DNA from: Candidatus Nitrosacidococcus sp. I8 | Lineage (GTDB): Bacteria; Pseudomonadota; Gammaproteobacteria; Nitrosococcales; Nitrosococcaceae | Reading direction: 5' to 3' | NCBI RefSeq assembly: GCF_945836005.1 | Contig: NZ_OX241534.1 | Coordinates: forward strand, 124,001 to 188,000 | Length of the DNA: 64,000 nucleotides | Shown here: in pieces, positions 6,766 through 16,203 of the stretch | Layout of the letters: each line of letters opens with the position of its first letter | Numbering within the stretch: the stretch's first letter is position 1 | Made by a program: the position numbers and the translations under genes | The notes under the pieces: model-generated | What the model was told of the DNA's origin: nothing | Seen by the model: only the letters and a program-made list of their open reading frames with translations | The model's database searches: none

Positions 6766-8931
6766 ATGGATAAATGGAAAAAAGAAGATCCTTATTTCAC
6801 TCGTGAGTGCCAAAAGTATGGCCAGCCTATACCTAGTAGAGAATATATTATTGAGTGTTTAAAACACCAAAATAAACCGATTACTTCCCGAGATCTGATA
6901 AAAAACCTAGGATTAAAGGATAATAAGTCTCAGAAGGCCTTTTACCGACGCCTTAAAGCAATGGTTAGGGAAGGCCAAATTAGCCGTAATCATCACCGTG
7001 CTTATAGTATTGTATCTCAACCAAAGCTTATTTCTGGTCAAATTATCGGTCATCGAGATGGTTATGGTTTTTTAGCTCCCGATGAGGGGGGGGAAGATCT
7101 TTATCTCTCTATACAAGAGATGCGCTCTGTACTCCATGGAGATAGGGTGATTGCTCGTGTTATTGGTATAGATAAACGAGATCGAAAAGAGGGGAGTATT
7201 GTAGAGATTTTAAGACATGGTAATAAGCAAATTGTAGGGCGTTTTGTTATAGAACAAAAACAAGGCTTTTTAATCCCTAGTAATCATCGATTAAATCAAG
7301 ATATTCTTATTCCTACAAAATTTCAAAAAGGTATTAAGCCTAATCAAATAGCAGTTGCTGAAATTACACAACAACCCACTAATAAAACACCTCCAATTGG
7401 AAAGATTGCTACAATATTAGGAGATTATAAAACCCCGAATATAGAAGTAGAAACTGCTATTTATAATTACGACTTGCCTCATTATTGGTCAAAAGAGCTA
7501 TTAAAGGAGGTAAAAAAATTTAAACCTAATATTTCTAAAATAGAAATCGAAAAGCGGGTAGATTTACGAACATTACCCTTAGTCACTATTGATGGAGAAG
7601 ATGCTCAAGATTTCGATGATGCAGTTTATGCATCACAAGAAGGAAAGAATTGGCGATTGTGGGTAGCTATTGCAGATGTAAGCCAGTATGTGCCTATACA
7701 TTCTGCGATAGATGATGAAGCAAAAGAGCGAGGTAACTCAGTATATTTTCCAAACCAAGTTATCCCCATGTTACCGGAAGTTCTTTCCAACAATTTATGT
7801 TCTCTTAAGCCTCAAGAAGATCGATTAGCACTTGTTTGTGAACTGGAAATTGGTCCACGTGGGGGTTTACATAATTTTAACTTTTATCCTGGAATAGTTA
7901 AATCAGCTGCTCGTCTTACCTATCAGCAAGTTGCTGAAATGCTACTAAAAAATAATCTAGAGCTTAAAAAAACTTATCATTCTCTATTACCCCATCTGGA
8001 AAAAATGTACGCACTCTATCAAGTGTTGCATAAAGCAAGAGTTCGCCGAGGTACAATTGATTTTGAAATAGAGGAAAGTCAAATTATTTTTGATAAGTAT
8101 CAAAAGATAAAAAATATTCAACTCAGAGTACGCACTCCTATTCATCGACTCATTGAAGAGTTTATGATTTTAGCAAATATTGCTGCTGCGCATTTTTTAA
8201 AGCAAAATAAAATCCCCAGTCTTTTTCGTACCCACGAGCATCCTGCAGAGGAAAAACTACTTGATTTACGAAAATTTTTAGGAAAATTGGGGGTAGAACT
8301 ACTAGGGGGTAATAATCCACAGAGTAAGGATTTTTCTCAGTTGTTACATTCAATTCAAGAACGACCAGATTTTCATTTAATTCAAACTGCTATATTACGT
8401 AGCTTGAAACAGGCAGTCTATACATCAACGGATAGTACCCACTTCGGGCTAGCACTTAAAGAGTATACCCATTTTACTTCGCCTATCCGGCGCTACTCAG
8501 ATTTATTAGTGCATCGGGGTATCCATCATATCTTAGAAAAAAGAGCTCTACAAACATTTCCCTATAATAAAGAAAATACGCTAGATTTAGGTGCTCATTG
8601 TTCTATGACAGAGCGACGTGCAGATGAGGCAACTCGAGATGCGATAAATTGGCTCAAGTGTGAATATATGGTAAATAAAGTAGGCGAAACCTTTAATGGT
8701 CTAATTACTGGGGTAACTGGGTTTGGGTTATTTGTTGAACTTTGTGATATTTATATAGAAGGATTGATTCATATCAGTGCTTTGGATAAAGATTATTTTC
8801 ATTTTGATTCTGCTAATTACCAGCTTGTAGGAGAACGAACCCACAAAACTTATCAGCTAGGCGATAAATTATTAGTTAATGTAGCACATGTGAATATGGA
8901 TGAGCGAAAAATAGATTTGCTACTCACTTAA
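6766..8931 (+). CDS. rnr: Ribonuclease R
   Basis: A 721-residue 3'-5' exoribonuclease that degrades structured RNA. Order: N-terminal helix-turn-helix (DPYFTRECQKYGQPIPSREYI), two cold-shock domains (one with GYGFLAPDEGGEDLYLS), the RNB catalytic domain with DGEDAQDFDDAV acidic residues, and a C-terminal S1 domain (GVTGFGLFVEL). It stops soon after S1, so the long Lys-rich tail of E. coli RNase R is absent. The frame also allows a TTG at 6760, but ATG 6766 fits the family start better. rlmB, its usual partner, is 7 kb away instead of adjacent. Confidence 0.96.
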   Translation: MDKWKKEDPYFTRECQKYGQPIPSREYIIECLKHQNKPITSRDLIKNLGLKDNKSQKAFYRRLKAMVREGQISRNHHRAYSIVSQPKLISGQIIGHRDGYGFLAPDEGGEDLYLSIQEMRSVLHGDRVIARVIGIDKRDRKEGSIVEILRHGNKQIVGRFVIEQKQGFLIPSNHRLNQDILIPTKFQKGIKPNQIAVAEITQQPTNKTPPIGKIATILGDYKTPNIEVETAIYNYDLPHYWSKELLKEVKKFKPNISKIEIEKRVDLRTLPLVTIDGEDAQDFDDAVYASQEGKNWRLWVAIADVSQYVPIHSAIDDEAKERGNSVYFPNQVIPMLPEVLSNNLCSLKPQEDRLALVCELEIGPRGGLHNFNFYPGIVKSAARLTYQQVAEMLLKNNLELKKTYHSLLPHLEKMYALYQVLHKARVRRGTIDFEIEESQIIFDKYQKIKNIQLRVRTPIHRLIEEFMILANIAAAHFLKQNKIPSLFRTHEHPAEEKLLDLRKFLGKLGVELLGGNNPQSKDFSQLLHSIQERPDFHLIQTAILRSLKQAVYTSTDSTHFGLALKEYTHFTSPIRRYSDLLVHRGIHHILEKRALQTFPYNKENTLDLGAHCSMTERRADEATRDAINWLKCEYMVNKVGETFNGLITGVTGFGLFVELCDIYIEGLIHISALDKDYFHFDSANYQLVGERTHKTYQLGDKLLVNVAHVNMDERKIDLLLT

Positions 8932-8941
8932 ATAATAATTA

Positions 8942-9826
8942 CTAACTTTTATTTAAAATACCTACACTCTGACCTATTAGTACATGTGTATTTGGAGATA
9001 AATGAGATAGCCACTTCATAGATTTAGTAGGAAAAATTAGGATTACCGTAGATCCCATATTAAAACGACCCATTTCTTGACCTTTACTTAACTTAGGTAT
9101 CTTGTTTTCTTCTGTGTAACCCCAATGGCGGGTATGACCTTGATAGGGTGGTGTGATTTGACCAGCCCACACTGTTTCAATACTCCCAACAAAAATAGCA
9201 CCTACAAGAATCATAATCATAGGACCTATTTCAGTATTAAATATATTAATTACTCGTTCATTATGGGAAAAAAGATGAGGTACGCCATTGACTGTTTTAG
9301 GGCTAACAGAAAATAAACGACCTGGAATATAAATCATTTCTTCTAAATGTCCATCTAATGGCATATGGACCCGGTGATAATCTCTGGGGTGGAGATAAAA
9401 AGTAGCAAAAGATCCTTGGTAAAAAGAATCTAAACTAATTTGAGGATGACCAAGTAAATCAGTAAGTTGATAATGCCAGCCCTTCGCTTGAATTAGTTTT
9501 CCACGATTTAATGTGCCGATTTGACTAATATGGCCATCTACTGGACAGGCAATTTCTCCATGTTTAGCAATAGGGCGTACACTCTCTCGTAATGCACGGC
9601 TAAAGAAAGTATTAAAATTAGGATACTCTTTAGCATAAGGGATTTTTGCCTCATCCATATTTACCCTGAAAATGATCCTAAATAAGTGAATTTCTAACTG
9701 GGTAAGCCAACGAATTTTATGTCGCGTAAAGTGATATATTAGTAGAGATAAAATATGCTGAGGTAATAAGTATTGATATAAACTCAATAACCAGTCTCGA
9801 AGCCGATGTGAGGCATTATTAGCCAT
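8942..9826 (-). CDS. psd: Phosphatidylserine decarboxylase proenzyme
   Basis: A 294-residue membrane-associated enzyme that makes phosphatidylethanolamine from phosphatidylserine. The self-cleavage motif GST is seen in FNMGSTVILIF near the C-terminus. Cleavage there turns the Ser into the pyruvoyl prosthetic group of the small alpha chain. The conserved FYLHPRDYHRVHMP and RLFSVSP segments are present, as is the usual length. It converges on rnr with 10 bases between stops. No pssA is beside it. Confidence 0.95.
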   Translation of the reverse strand: MANNASHRLRDWLLSLYQYLLPQHILSLLIYHFTRHKIRWLTQLEIHLFRIIFRVNMDEAKIPYAKEYPNFNTFFSRALRESVRPIAKHGEIACPVDGHISQIGTLNRGKLIQAKGWHYQLTDLLGHPQISLDSFYQGSFATFYLHPRDYHRVHMPLDGHLEEMIYIPGRLFSVSPKTVNGVPHLFSHNERVINIFNTEIGPMIMILVGAIFVGSIETVWAGQITPPYQGHTRHWGYTEENKIPKLSKGQEMGRFNMGSTVILIFPTKSMKWLSHLSPNTHVLIGQSVGILNKS

Positions 9827-9996
9827 AAATTAGATGTTTTTGTCCTTTTTCTTTTTTAAAGATAACATAGGTTGTCTTTGACTATAATAGTTTGATCTAT
9901 TCTACCCCATTATCTAGGAATTAAATGCTAGGTAGTAGCCACCATGTGTTTTTTAAAATTATCTATATTTAGGTAATCACTAAATCATATATTTTT

Positions 9997-11718
9997 ATGG
10001 AACAATCATCCGCTGTAATTTCTAGATCTAATATAGAAAATTTAGATGAAGAGTTGAGCCAATATTTAATTGATCAAGGAAAGTTACGTCCTACTGAATC
10101 TCAACATGCAAAACGACTTGCAGTAGATGAAGGGATACGGTTTTCAACTATGCTTGCTCGATTAGGTTTAGTTTCTGAACGAGATGTCGCTGAAGCTTTT
10201 TCTGCTCTACTTTCTTTACCTTTATGGACAGCAGCCGATGATTCCTATGAAGAACCAGAGAAACAAATATCCCTTAAATTTCTCAAAGAATCTAGAGCAA
10301 TTCCTATACTAGAGGAAAATAAGTCTATCACATTGGCTATGGCTGATCCTGGAGATATTTATGTACAAAATGCCATCGCATTAGCTTATGGTAAATCCGT
10401 AAAATTACAAATTGCATTACCTTCTGAACTAGACGCATTTTTTGAACGTCAAGCAGGGAGTAGTAAATCTGCCATGGGTCAAATTGTTGAGCACCTAGGT
10501 GCAGATGATGATTCTGAAACAGATGTACAGCATTTAAAAGACATGGCAAGTGAAGCACCCGTTGTTCGTTTAGTTAATTTGCTTATTCAACGGGCTATAG
10601 AATCTAGAGCTTCTGATATTCATATTGAGCCCTTTGAGAATAATCTACGGGTACGTTATCGAGTAGATGGGGTATTACAGGACGTAGAAGCACCTCCAGC
10701 TCGTTCTAGAGCAGCAGTGATTTCCCGCTTTAAAATTATGGCAAAATTGAATATCGCAGAAAGACGCTTGCCGCAAGATGGTCGTATTCAAATTAGAATC
10801 CAAGGGCGAGAATTAGATTTACGTGTCTCTACCGTACCTACCTTATACGGGGAAAGTGTAGTACTTCGTTTATTAGATAAAGGTAATATAGTTTTAGATT
10901 TTACTGCACTAGGCTTTGAGGGGGATACACTTACTCGGTTTTTACAAGTATTAGAACTTCCTCATGGAATCATTGTTGTAACCGGTCCTACGGGAAGTGG
11001 TAAGAGTACTACGCTTTATACCGCATTGAATAAACTAAATACACCAGATCGTAAAATTATAACTGTAGAAGATCCCGTAGAGTATCAACTAGAGGGAATC
11101 AATCAAATACAAGTTAAAGCTCAAATTGGATTAACCTTTTCAGGTGCCCTACGATCTATCGTACGCCAAGATCCAGATGTCATTATGATTGGAGAAATGC
11201 GAGATCGGGAGACCGCAAGTATTGCAGTACAATCCTCATTAACAGGACACTTAGTGCTTTCCACCCTTCATACTAATGATGCGGCTGGAGGGATCACTCG
11301 ACTCCTAGATATGGGGATTGAAGATTACTTACTTACTTCTACCGTAAGTGGTATTTTAGCCCAACGGTTAGTACGTACTTTATGTAAGCATTGTGCTGAA
11401 CCTTATGAGGCTTTACCTGAACTTATAGAAGAAATGAAACTCTATCGTTTTAGTAATGAAAATCAGATTGTACTTTATCGCCCGGTAGGCTGTGAGCACT
11501 GTGGAGGGATTGGTTATCATGGGCGAGCAGCAATTATGGAATTTCTAGTGATGAGCGATCCTATTCGTCGATTAGTACTTCAACATGCAGATTCTGGAAG
11601 TATTCAAGACCAAGCCCAAAAAGAAGGGATGCGAATCATGTATGAAGATGGGCTAAGCAAAGCACTTTCTGGGTTTACAACTTTAGAGGAAGTAATTCGG
11701 GTAAGCCAGGATAACTAA
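9997..11718 (+). CDS. gspE: Type II secretion ATPase GspE
   Basis: A 573-residue hexameric ATPase that powers pseudopilus assembly from the cytoplasmic face. N1/N2 domains (1-170) bind the inner-membrane platform. The catalytic domain has Walker A GPTGSGKSTT near residue 330, the Asp and His boxes (GEMRDRETA, STLHTND) and a tetracysteine zinc element (CKHC, then CEHC), a mark of GspE and PilB-type ATPases. It heads gspE-F-G-H-I, with gspF 4 bases after its stop. PilB is the alternative, but the following GspG/H/I pseudopilins favour type II secretion. Confidence 0.93.
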   Translation: MEQSSAVISRSNIENLDEELSQYLIDQGKLRPTESQHAKRLAVDEGIRFSTMLARLGLVSERDVAEAFSALLSLPLWTAADDSYEEPEKQISLKFLKESRAIPILEENKSITLAMADPGDIYVQNAIALAYGKSVKLQIALPSELDAFFERQAGSSKSAMGQIVEHLGADDDSETDVQHLKDMASEAPVVRLVNLLIQRAIESRASDIHIEPFENNLRVRYRVDGVLQDVEAPPARSRAAVISRFKIMAKLNIAERRLPQDGRIQIRIQGRELDLRVSTVPTLYGESVVLRLLDKGNIVLDFTALGFEGDTLTRFLQVLELPHGIIVVTGPTGSGKSTTLYTALNKLNTPDRKIITVEDPVEYQLEGINQIQVKAQIGLTFSGALRSIVRQDPDVIMIGEMRDRETASIAVQSSLTGHLVLSTLHTNDAAGGITRLLDMGIEDYLLTSTVSGILAQRLVRTLCKHCAEPYEALPELIEEMKLYRFSNENQIVLYRPVGCEHCGGIGYHGRAAIMEFLVMSDPIRRLVLQHADSGSIQDQAQKEGMRIMYEDGLSKALSGFTTLEEVIRVSQDN

Positions 11719-11722
11719 GCAC

Positions 11723-12955
11723 ATGCCCATTTTTCACTATAAAGCAACAACTCTATCTGGAGAAATTATAGAAGGGGATCATCGTGCTGATGGGGAAGAA
11801 GGTGTTATTGAATGGCTTCATGGTCAAAGCTATATTCCCATTAGAATTGAGGAATCAGGATCAGGGAGAGTACGTCGAACAAAACAAACGAATGGAATTA
11901 GCTTATTTAATAGTAAAAAAAAGGTTAATCAAAATGAAATTGGCATAATTACAAGGGAATTGGCTACTTTATTACGGGCTGGATTACCTTTAGATCGGGC
12001 GTTTAGCATTTTAATAGAAATTACCGATGAGGGACCGGTAAAGGAGTTATTAGCTCATGTACAGAATAAAGTACGAGGTGGTGCTTCTCTTGCAGAAGCT
12101 ATGGAAGCTCAAGAGGGAGATTTCTCTTCCCTGTATATCAGTATGGTAAGAGCGGGGGAAGCAGGTGGAGCAGTAGATATTATTTTAGGGCGATTGGCCG
12201 ATTTCATGGAGCGTGCAAAAGCCTTAAAGAACTTAATTACCTCTGCATTAATTTATCCCATAATTCTAGTAGGTGTTGCGGGGCTTTCTGTGATTATCTT
12301 ACTGGCTTTTGTTGTACCTCAATTTCAGCAATTATTTGATAGTGCGGGTAAAGCACTGCCACTAGCAACTCAAATTGTCATTGCTGCAGGTGAATTACTA
12401 CAAAATTATTGGTGGGCATTACTGTTAGGTTTTGTAGGAATAGTTTTATTAGCACGTTATCAATTACAAATCCCAGAATGTCGTTATCAGTGGGATGGAT
12501 GGCTATTACGATTGCCTTTAGTGGGAGATTTAGTTGCTAAATTAGAAATGGCTCGACTATCTAGAACTCTAAGTACTTTGTTATTAAATGGCGTTCCATT
12601 ACTTTCTGCATTAGAAATTGTTAAAGATACTTTAGGAAATTTAGTATTAGCCGAAGCACTTGGAGAAGTAGCGAATTCTTTACGCCAAGGGAATAGGATG
12701 GCCGATCCCTTATTAGAAACTGGTTTATTTCCAAGAATGGCAGTACAAATGATTAAAGTTGGAGAAGAAACAGGGCAGCTAGAAGACATGCTGGGACAAG
12801 TGGCAGAAACTTATGATGGAGAAGTAGAAACTACTGTAAAGCGATTGCTTGCTCTACTAGAACCTATTTTAATTCTTACTTTAGGCGTAGTAATTGCAGG
12901 CATTATTATGTCTATTTTAGTTGCTATTTTAAGTGTAAATGATCTAGCGTTTTAA
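11723..12955 (+). CDS. gspF: Type II secretion inner-membrane protein GspF
   Basis: A 410-residue polytopic platform protein. It has two homologous cytoplasmic helical domains, about 70-190 (ITRELATLLRAGLPLDRAF) and 270-390 (LEMARLSRTLSTLLLNGVPLLSAL), each followed by membrane helices. Length is normal for GspF. It couples GspE to the pseudopilus. It starts 4 bases after gspE and ends 12 bases before gspG, so the three are very likely co-transcribed. Confidence 0.95.
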   Translation: MPIFHYKATTLSGEIIEGDHRADGEEGVIEWLHGQSYIPIRIEESGSGRVRRTKQTNGISLFNSKKKVNQNEIGIITRELATLLRAGLPLDRAFSILIEITDEGPVKELLAHVQNKVRGGASLAEAMEAQEGDFSSLYISMVRAGEAGGAVDIILGRLADFMERAKALKNLITSALIYPIILVGVAGLSVIILLAFVVPQFQQLFDSAGKALPLATQIVIAAGELLQNYWWALLLGFVGIVLLARYQLQIPECRYQWDGWLLRLPLVGDLVAKLEMARLSRTLSTLLLNGVPLLSALEIVKDTLGNLVLAEALGEVANSLRQGNRMADPLLETGLFPRMAVQMIKVGEETGQLEDMLGQVAETYDGEVETTVKRLLALLEPILILTLGVVIAGIIMSILVAILSVNDLAF

Positions 12956-12967
12956 TTTAGAGGAATA

Positions 12968-13411
12968 ATGATGAAACTGAAAAAATTCAGTAGATTATCC
13001 CATGTAAATAAGGGATTTACTTTAATTGAATTATTAGTCGTATTGGTAATTTTAGGACTACTCGCAGGGTTGGTAGGTCCTCAAGTTATGAAATACTTAG
13101 GTGGAGCAAAATCGGATTCAACTCGGCTTCAAATTGAAAATATCGCCTCTGTTCTTGATCTCTATCGTTTAGATGTGGGGCATTATCCGAGTACATCTGA
13201 AGGGCTTCAAGCACTGATAGAAGCACCTGCTGGTGCTAAGAATTGGGATGGCCCCTATTTAAAGAAAAAACAAGTACCTAAAGACTCATGGGGTAATGAT
13301 TATCACTATCGTTCTCCTGGAGAGCACGGTCCCTTTGATGTTTACTCTTTAGGTGCTGATGGGGTTGAAGGCGGGGAAGGGGAAAATCAAGATGTTGCCA
13401 GCTGGGAGTAG
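12968..13411 (+). CDS. gspG: Type II secretion major pseudopilin GspG
   Basis: A 147-residue pseudopilin. The prepilin signal is NKGFTLIELLVVLVILGLLAG, with cleavage expected after Gly by a prepilin peptidase and Glu at +5 of the mature chain. The C-terminal part has the GspG calcium-loop region (YRSPGEHGPFDVYSLGADG). It is the main subunit of the pseudopilus. Tandem ATGs allow starts at 12968 or 12971. A GAGGAA ribosome site favours either. Confidence 0.96.
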   Translation: MMKLKKFSRLSHVNKGFTLIELLVVLVILGLLAGLVGPQVMKYLGGAKSDSTRLQIENIASVLDLYRLDVGHYPSTSEGLQALIEAPAGAKNWDGPYLKKKQVPKDSWGNDYHYRSPGEHGPFDVYSLGADGVEGGEGENQDVASWE

Positions 13412-13484
13412 TATCTCTGTATATTTTTAGTCTAGCTCGTTATTAGTAACTATTTGTCAACTAAAAAAAAGAGTTTAAATCTAT

Positions 13485-13931
13485 TTGATTACTAAAAACC
13501 AAATAGGATTTACTTTAGTTGAACTATTGGTTGTATTAACCCTTGCTGGGATCATGATATCTTTAGTCCCTCCTATGTTAGAGGGTAAAATAGCGGGTAC
13601 TGAAATAAGAGGGGCAGCACGAAGGCTAGCGGCTGGGTTAAAATATACCCGTAGCTACGCAATCACTTATCATAAGGAAGCTGCCCTTACTTTGGATCTA
13701 GAAAGTCGTAGCTTTACGATTACAGATAGGGAGCGTAAATATTCTCTTCCTAAAAATATAGAAATTGATTTAGTTACCGCACGCTCTCAAGTAGATTCAG
13801 ATAGATCGGGTAAAATTAAGTTTTTCCCAGATGGGACTTCTACTGGAGGACGAGTTACCCTTGAACGGGGAACAAGTAAATATCAAGTAGATATTAATTG
13901 GCTTACAGGTCAAATTAAAATTCTTGATTAA
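13485..13931 (+). CDS. gspH: Type II secretion minor pseudopilin GspH
   Basis: A 148-residue protein with a class III prepilin leader (QIGFTLVELLVVLTLAG) and a GspH-type C-terminal domain (RGAARRLAAGLKYTRSYAI). No ATG or GTG is available near the leader. TTG at 13485 with GAG 13 bases upstream is the best start, so translation may be weak, as suits a minor pseudopilin. It is 73 bases after gspG. The related gene fimT is the alternative; the position favours gspH. Confidence 0.85.
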   Translation: MITKNQIGFTLVELLVVLTLAGIMISLVPPMLEGKIAGTEIRGAARRLAAGLKYTRSYAITYHKEAALTLDLESRSFTITDRERKYSLPKNIEIDLVTARSQVDSDRSGKIKFFPDGTSTGGRVTLERGTSKYQVDINWLTGQIKILD

Positions 13932-14337
13932 AGAAGAAAAAGGATTCTCTTTATTGGAAGTACTCGTTGCATTTGCAATTTTAAGTATTTCCTTAGGTGT
14001 CCTGCTGCAAATATTTTCAACGGGAATGAACGCAAGTCAGCTCTCGGAAGAATATACCTATGCTACTTCACTTGCCGAATCTAAATTAGCTACTATCGGT
14101 ATAGAAACTCCTTATTTAGAAGGGGTTAATGGGGGGGAATTTGATGAGAAGTATCATTGGCGTACAACTATTACGCTTTATGAGCAGATCGATCCAACCC
14201 AGGGGTTAAACGGAGGATTTAATAACCAAGCTAGCTCAATCCCTGTATTATATAAAGTAAAAGTTGAAGTATTTTGGGAATCTACTTATAAAAAACGAAC
14301 AGTTACTTTAAATACATTTAGATTAGGGTTAATGTAA
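13924..14337 (+). CDS. gspI: Type II secretion minor pseudopilin GspI
   Basis: A 137-residue minor pseudopilin with leader EKGFSLLEVLVAFAILSIS. Its TTG start lies inside the end of gspH (8-base overlap), with no separate ribosome site, so it probably depends on translation of gspH. The mature domain resembles GspI (ASLAESKLA-type segment, ending in an Arg-rich strand). gspJ would be expected next but an unrelated transporter gene follows. Confidence 0.85.
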   Translation: MIKEEKGFSLLEVLVAFAILSISLGVLLQIFSTGMNASQLSEEYTYATSLAESKLATIGIETPYLEGVNGGEFDEKYHWRTTITLYEQIDPTQGLNGGFNNQASSIPVLYKVKVEVFWESTYKKRTVTLNTFRLGLM

Positions 14338-14365
14338 GTAAAATTCATTATTTAAGATTAAAAGA

Positions 14366-14698
14366 ATGAAAGACTGGGTATATTTAGGAATTGCTATTCT
14401 TAGTGAAGTCGTTGCTACCACGGCTCTTAAGGAGAGCAATGGTTTTTCTAAACCCTTCTTTACAAGTATAGTGATTATTGGTTATTTAAATGCTTTTTAC
14501 TGTTTCTCCCTTACACTTCGTACGATACCGCTAGGTATTGCTTATGCTATATGGGCAGGAGCTGGTGTTGTTTTAGTAGCCATATCTGCTTGGGTGATTT
14601 ATGGGCAGAAATTAGATTTAGCTGCTACTGTTGGCATGGGATTTATTACACTAGGTATTTTGGTGATGAATATTTTTTCAAAACCTATAGCACATTAA
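14366..14698 (+). CDS. Small multidrug resistance transporter, EmrE-like
   Basis: A 110-residue protein with four membrane helices. The proton/drug-coupling Glu (about residue 14, in AILSEVVATTALK) and the helix-2 to helix-3 segment (IPLGIAYAIWAGAGVVL) are those of EmrE-type transporters. They export cationic compounds as dimers in exchange for protons. It follows gspI by 28 bases and may be read from the same transcript. It resembles EmrE rather than SugE/Gdx by the IPLGIAYAIW segment, but substrate is not certain. Confidence 0.9.
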   Translation: MKDWVYLGIAILSEVVATTALKESNGFSKPFFTSIVIIGYLNAFYCFSLTLRTIPLGIAYAIWAGAGVVLVAISAWVIYGQKLDLAATVGMGFITLGILVMNIFSKPIAH

Positions 14699-14794
14699 AT
14701 TGTATTTAAGCTAGAATTTGCTATTGAATATATTTCATCCTTTACTAGATTAAAATCACCTATTATTTTGATAGATCAATTTTTTGATTAAAAA

Positions 14795-15196
14795 ATGAAA
14801 AAATTTATTTTCACCTTTATTACCGTTAGTATTGCAGGCCTCTTAGCAGGTTGTCCTCAAATAGATAGTTATAAACATATGGCCTTTGGCATGGACGATG
14901 AGCTTCCTCCTAGAACCGAGGAAGCCGCAAGGGCACAGTTTAAAGATTCTAATTTAATTTATAATAAAACTACAGAAGCCGATGTGCGAAAGTTATTAGG
15001 TACCCCAGATAAAATAGAGGAAGAGGGAAAATATACAGTATACCAGTATACTAAAGATGTTCCCGTAGAGGGGCACTGGAGTAATGACCAAGGTACTACT
15101 TATGTAGTTACGTATGAATTTGATAAAGAGGGAAAATTGGTAGATAAAGAATATGCTATTCGACCCATGGGGGTATATGATCCTCCTCATCCATAA
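14795..15196 (+). CDS. Small SmpA/OmlA (BamE-like) domain lipoprotein
   Basis: A 133-residue secreted protein. It has a short signal peptide with lipobox LLAGC (Cys about 19), so it should be lipid-anchored. The segment TEADVRKLLGTPDKIEEE followed by YTVYQY is the conserved core of the SmpA/OmlA fold, also found in BamE. A Gly/Pro-rich end follows. True BamE is usually shorter and has a different start, so this may be a paralogue. No operon partner is apparent. Confidence 0.7.
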   Translation: MKKFIFTFITVSIAGLLAGCPQIDSYKHMAFGMDDELPPRTEEAARAQFKDSNLIYNKTTEADVRKLLGTPDKIEEEGKYTVYQYTKDVPVEGHWSNDQGTTYVVTYEFDKEGKLVDKEYAIRPMGVYDPPHP

Positions 15197-15216
15197 TCGC
15201 TCGCTTTGTTAAATTT

Positions 15217-15465
15217 TTAATTTTTATCTACTTGGATAGCTTGTATTATATCTTGTAGGGTAAAAGGCCAATTTAGCGCGGCTTGTGTTTTAGTACTAAA
15301 GAGTACTGGTATTTTTGTTCCATAACAATCCATTAGCTGAGCACTATCTCCAATTTCTATCTCTTTCACAATTAGATAAGGTATTTGAGCAATAAGTGCC
15401 CGTGCCTTATCGCATAAATGGCAACCAGCAGTATGGTATAGGATAAATTCTGTAGGGATTTCCAT
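15217..15465 (-). CDS. Glutaredoxin-like (DUF836) thioredoxin-fold protein
   Basis: An 82-residue protein that begins with a beta strand (FILYHTAGCHLCDKA) carrying a CxxC redox pair, then YGTKIPVLF with the cis-Pro typical of thioredoxin folds. It matches the short DUF836 glutaredoxin-like group. Targets are unknown. It is divergent from the endonuclease V gene. Confidence 0.8.
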   Translation of the reverse strand: MEIPTEFILYHTAGCHLCDKARALIAQIPYLIVKEIEIGDSAQLMDCYGTKIPVLFSTKTQAALNWPFTLQDIIQAIQVDKN

Positions 15466-15518
15466 AGTTTATGGTCTAGCTTAAAAAATAGATACTAACA
15501 TAATAATGATCAGCTTCC

Positions 15519-16175
15519 ATGACTTGGTTTGATTTTCCTAATTTCCCCAATAAAGCAAAAGAGCAACAAGAGCGACTTTCTGCTCAAGTGATTAGGGAGG
15601 ATTGTTTTAAAGAGATAAAAATCGTTGCAGGAGTGGATGTAGGGTTTGAAGAACAAGGTAAAATTACCCGAGCAGCTGCGGTAACCCTATCTCTTAGTAA
15701 TTTAAAGGTAATAGAAGAGGTAGTTATACGACAACCGACCCAATTGCCTTACATACCGGGGTTTTTGTCTTTCCGTGAATGCCCTGCCATATTAACTGCC
15801 TTAACAAAGTTAAATAAAGCACCAGATTTAATTCTCTGTGACGGTCATGGAATCGCTCACCCGAGGAGATTTGGTAATGCTTGTCATGTAGGTGTGGAAA
15901 CAAATATCCCTAGTATTGGTGTAGGTAAATCCCGCTTAATTGGAAAATATGATCCAATTCCAGATACAGTAGGTAGTTGGGTGTCTTTAATAGATAAAAA
16001 CGAAACTATTGGTGTAGTATTGCGTACTAAAGCAGGAGTACGACCTATTTTCATCTCTATAGGACATAAAATTAGTTTGCAAACTGCGATTAAATATTCT
16101 CTCGCTTGTGTTATCCGGTATCGATTACCTGAACCTACTCGTTTGGCTGATAAACTAGCAAGCAACAGAAAATAG
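15519..16175 (+). CDS. nfi: Endonuclease V (deoxyinosine 3' endonuclease)
   Basis: A 218-residue repair nuclease that nicks DNA at the second bond 3' of deoxyinosine, formed by adenine deamination. Visible motifs: VAGVDVGF (metal-binding Asp), FRECPAI (Glu), LCDGHGIAHPRRFG (Asp), and IGVGKSRL. Nitrosating stress from nitrite deaminates bases, so the gene suits a nitrite-producing cell; that link is inference. It starts at ATG 15519 and is followed by rlmB after 28 bases. Confidence 0.95.
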   Translation: MTWFDFPNFPNKAKEQQERLSAQVIREDCFKEIKIVAGVDVGFEEQGKITRAAAVTLSLSNLKVIEEVVIRQPTQLPYIPGFLSFRECPAILTALTKLNKAPDLILCDGHGIAHPRRFGNACHVGVETNIPSIGVGKSRLIGKYDPIPDTVGSWVSLIDKNETIGVVLRTKAGVRPIFISIGHKISLQTAIKYSLACVIRYRLPEPTRLADKLASNRK

Positions 16176-16203
16176 TAAGTAATTATTACTTTTTTAGCCG
16201 CTT

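Noticed and set aside
14768-14779. TTGATAGATCAA as an FNR/CRP-type site before the lipoprotein gene
   Set aside because: The FNR box needs four bases between TTGAT and ATCAA; only two are present.
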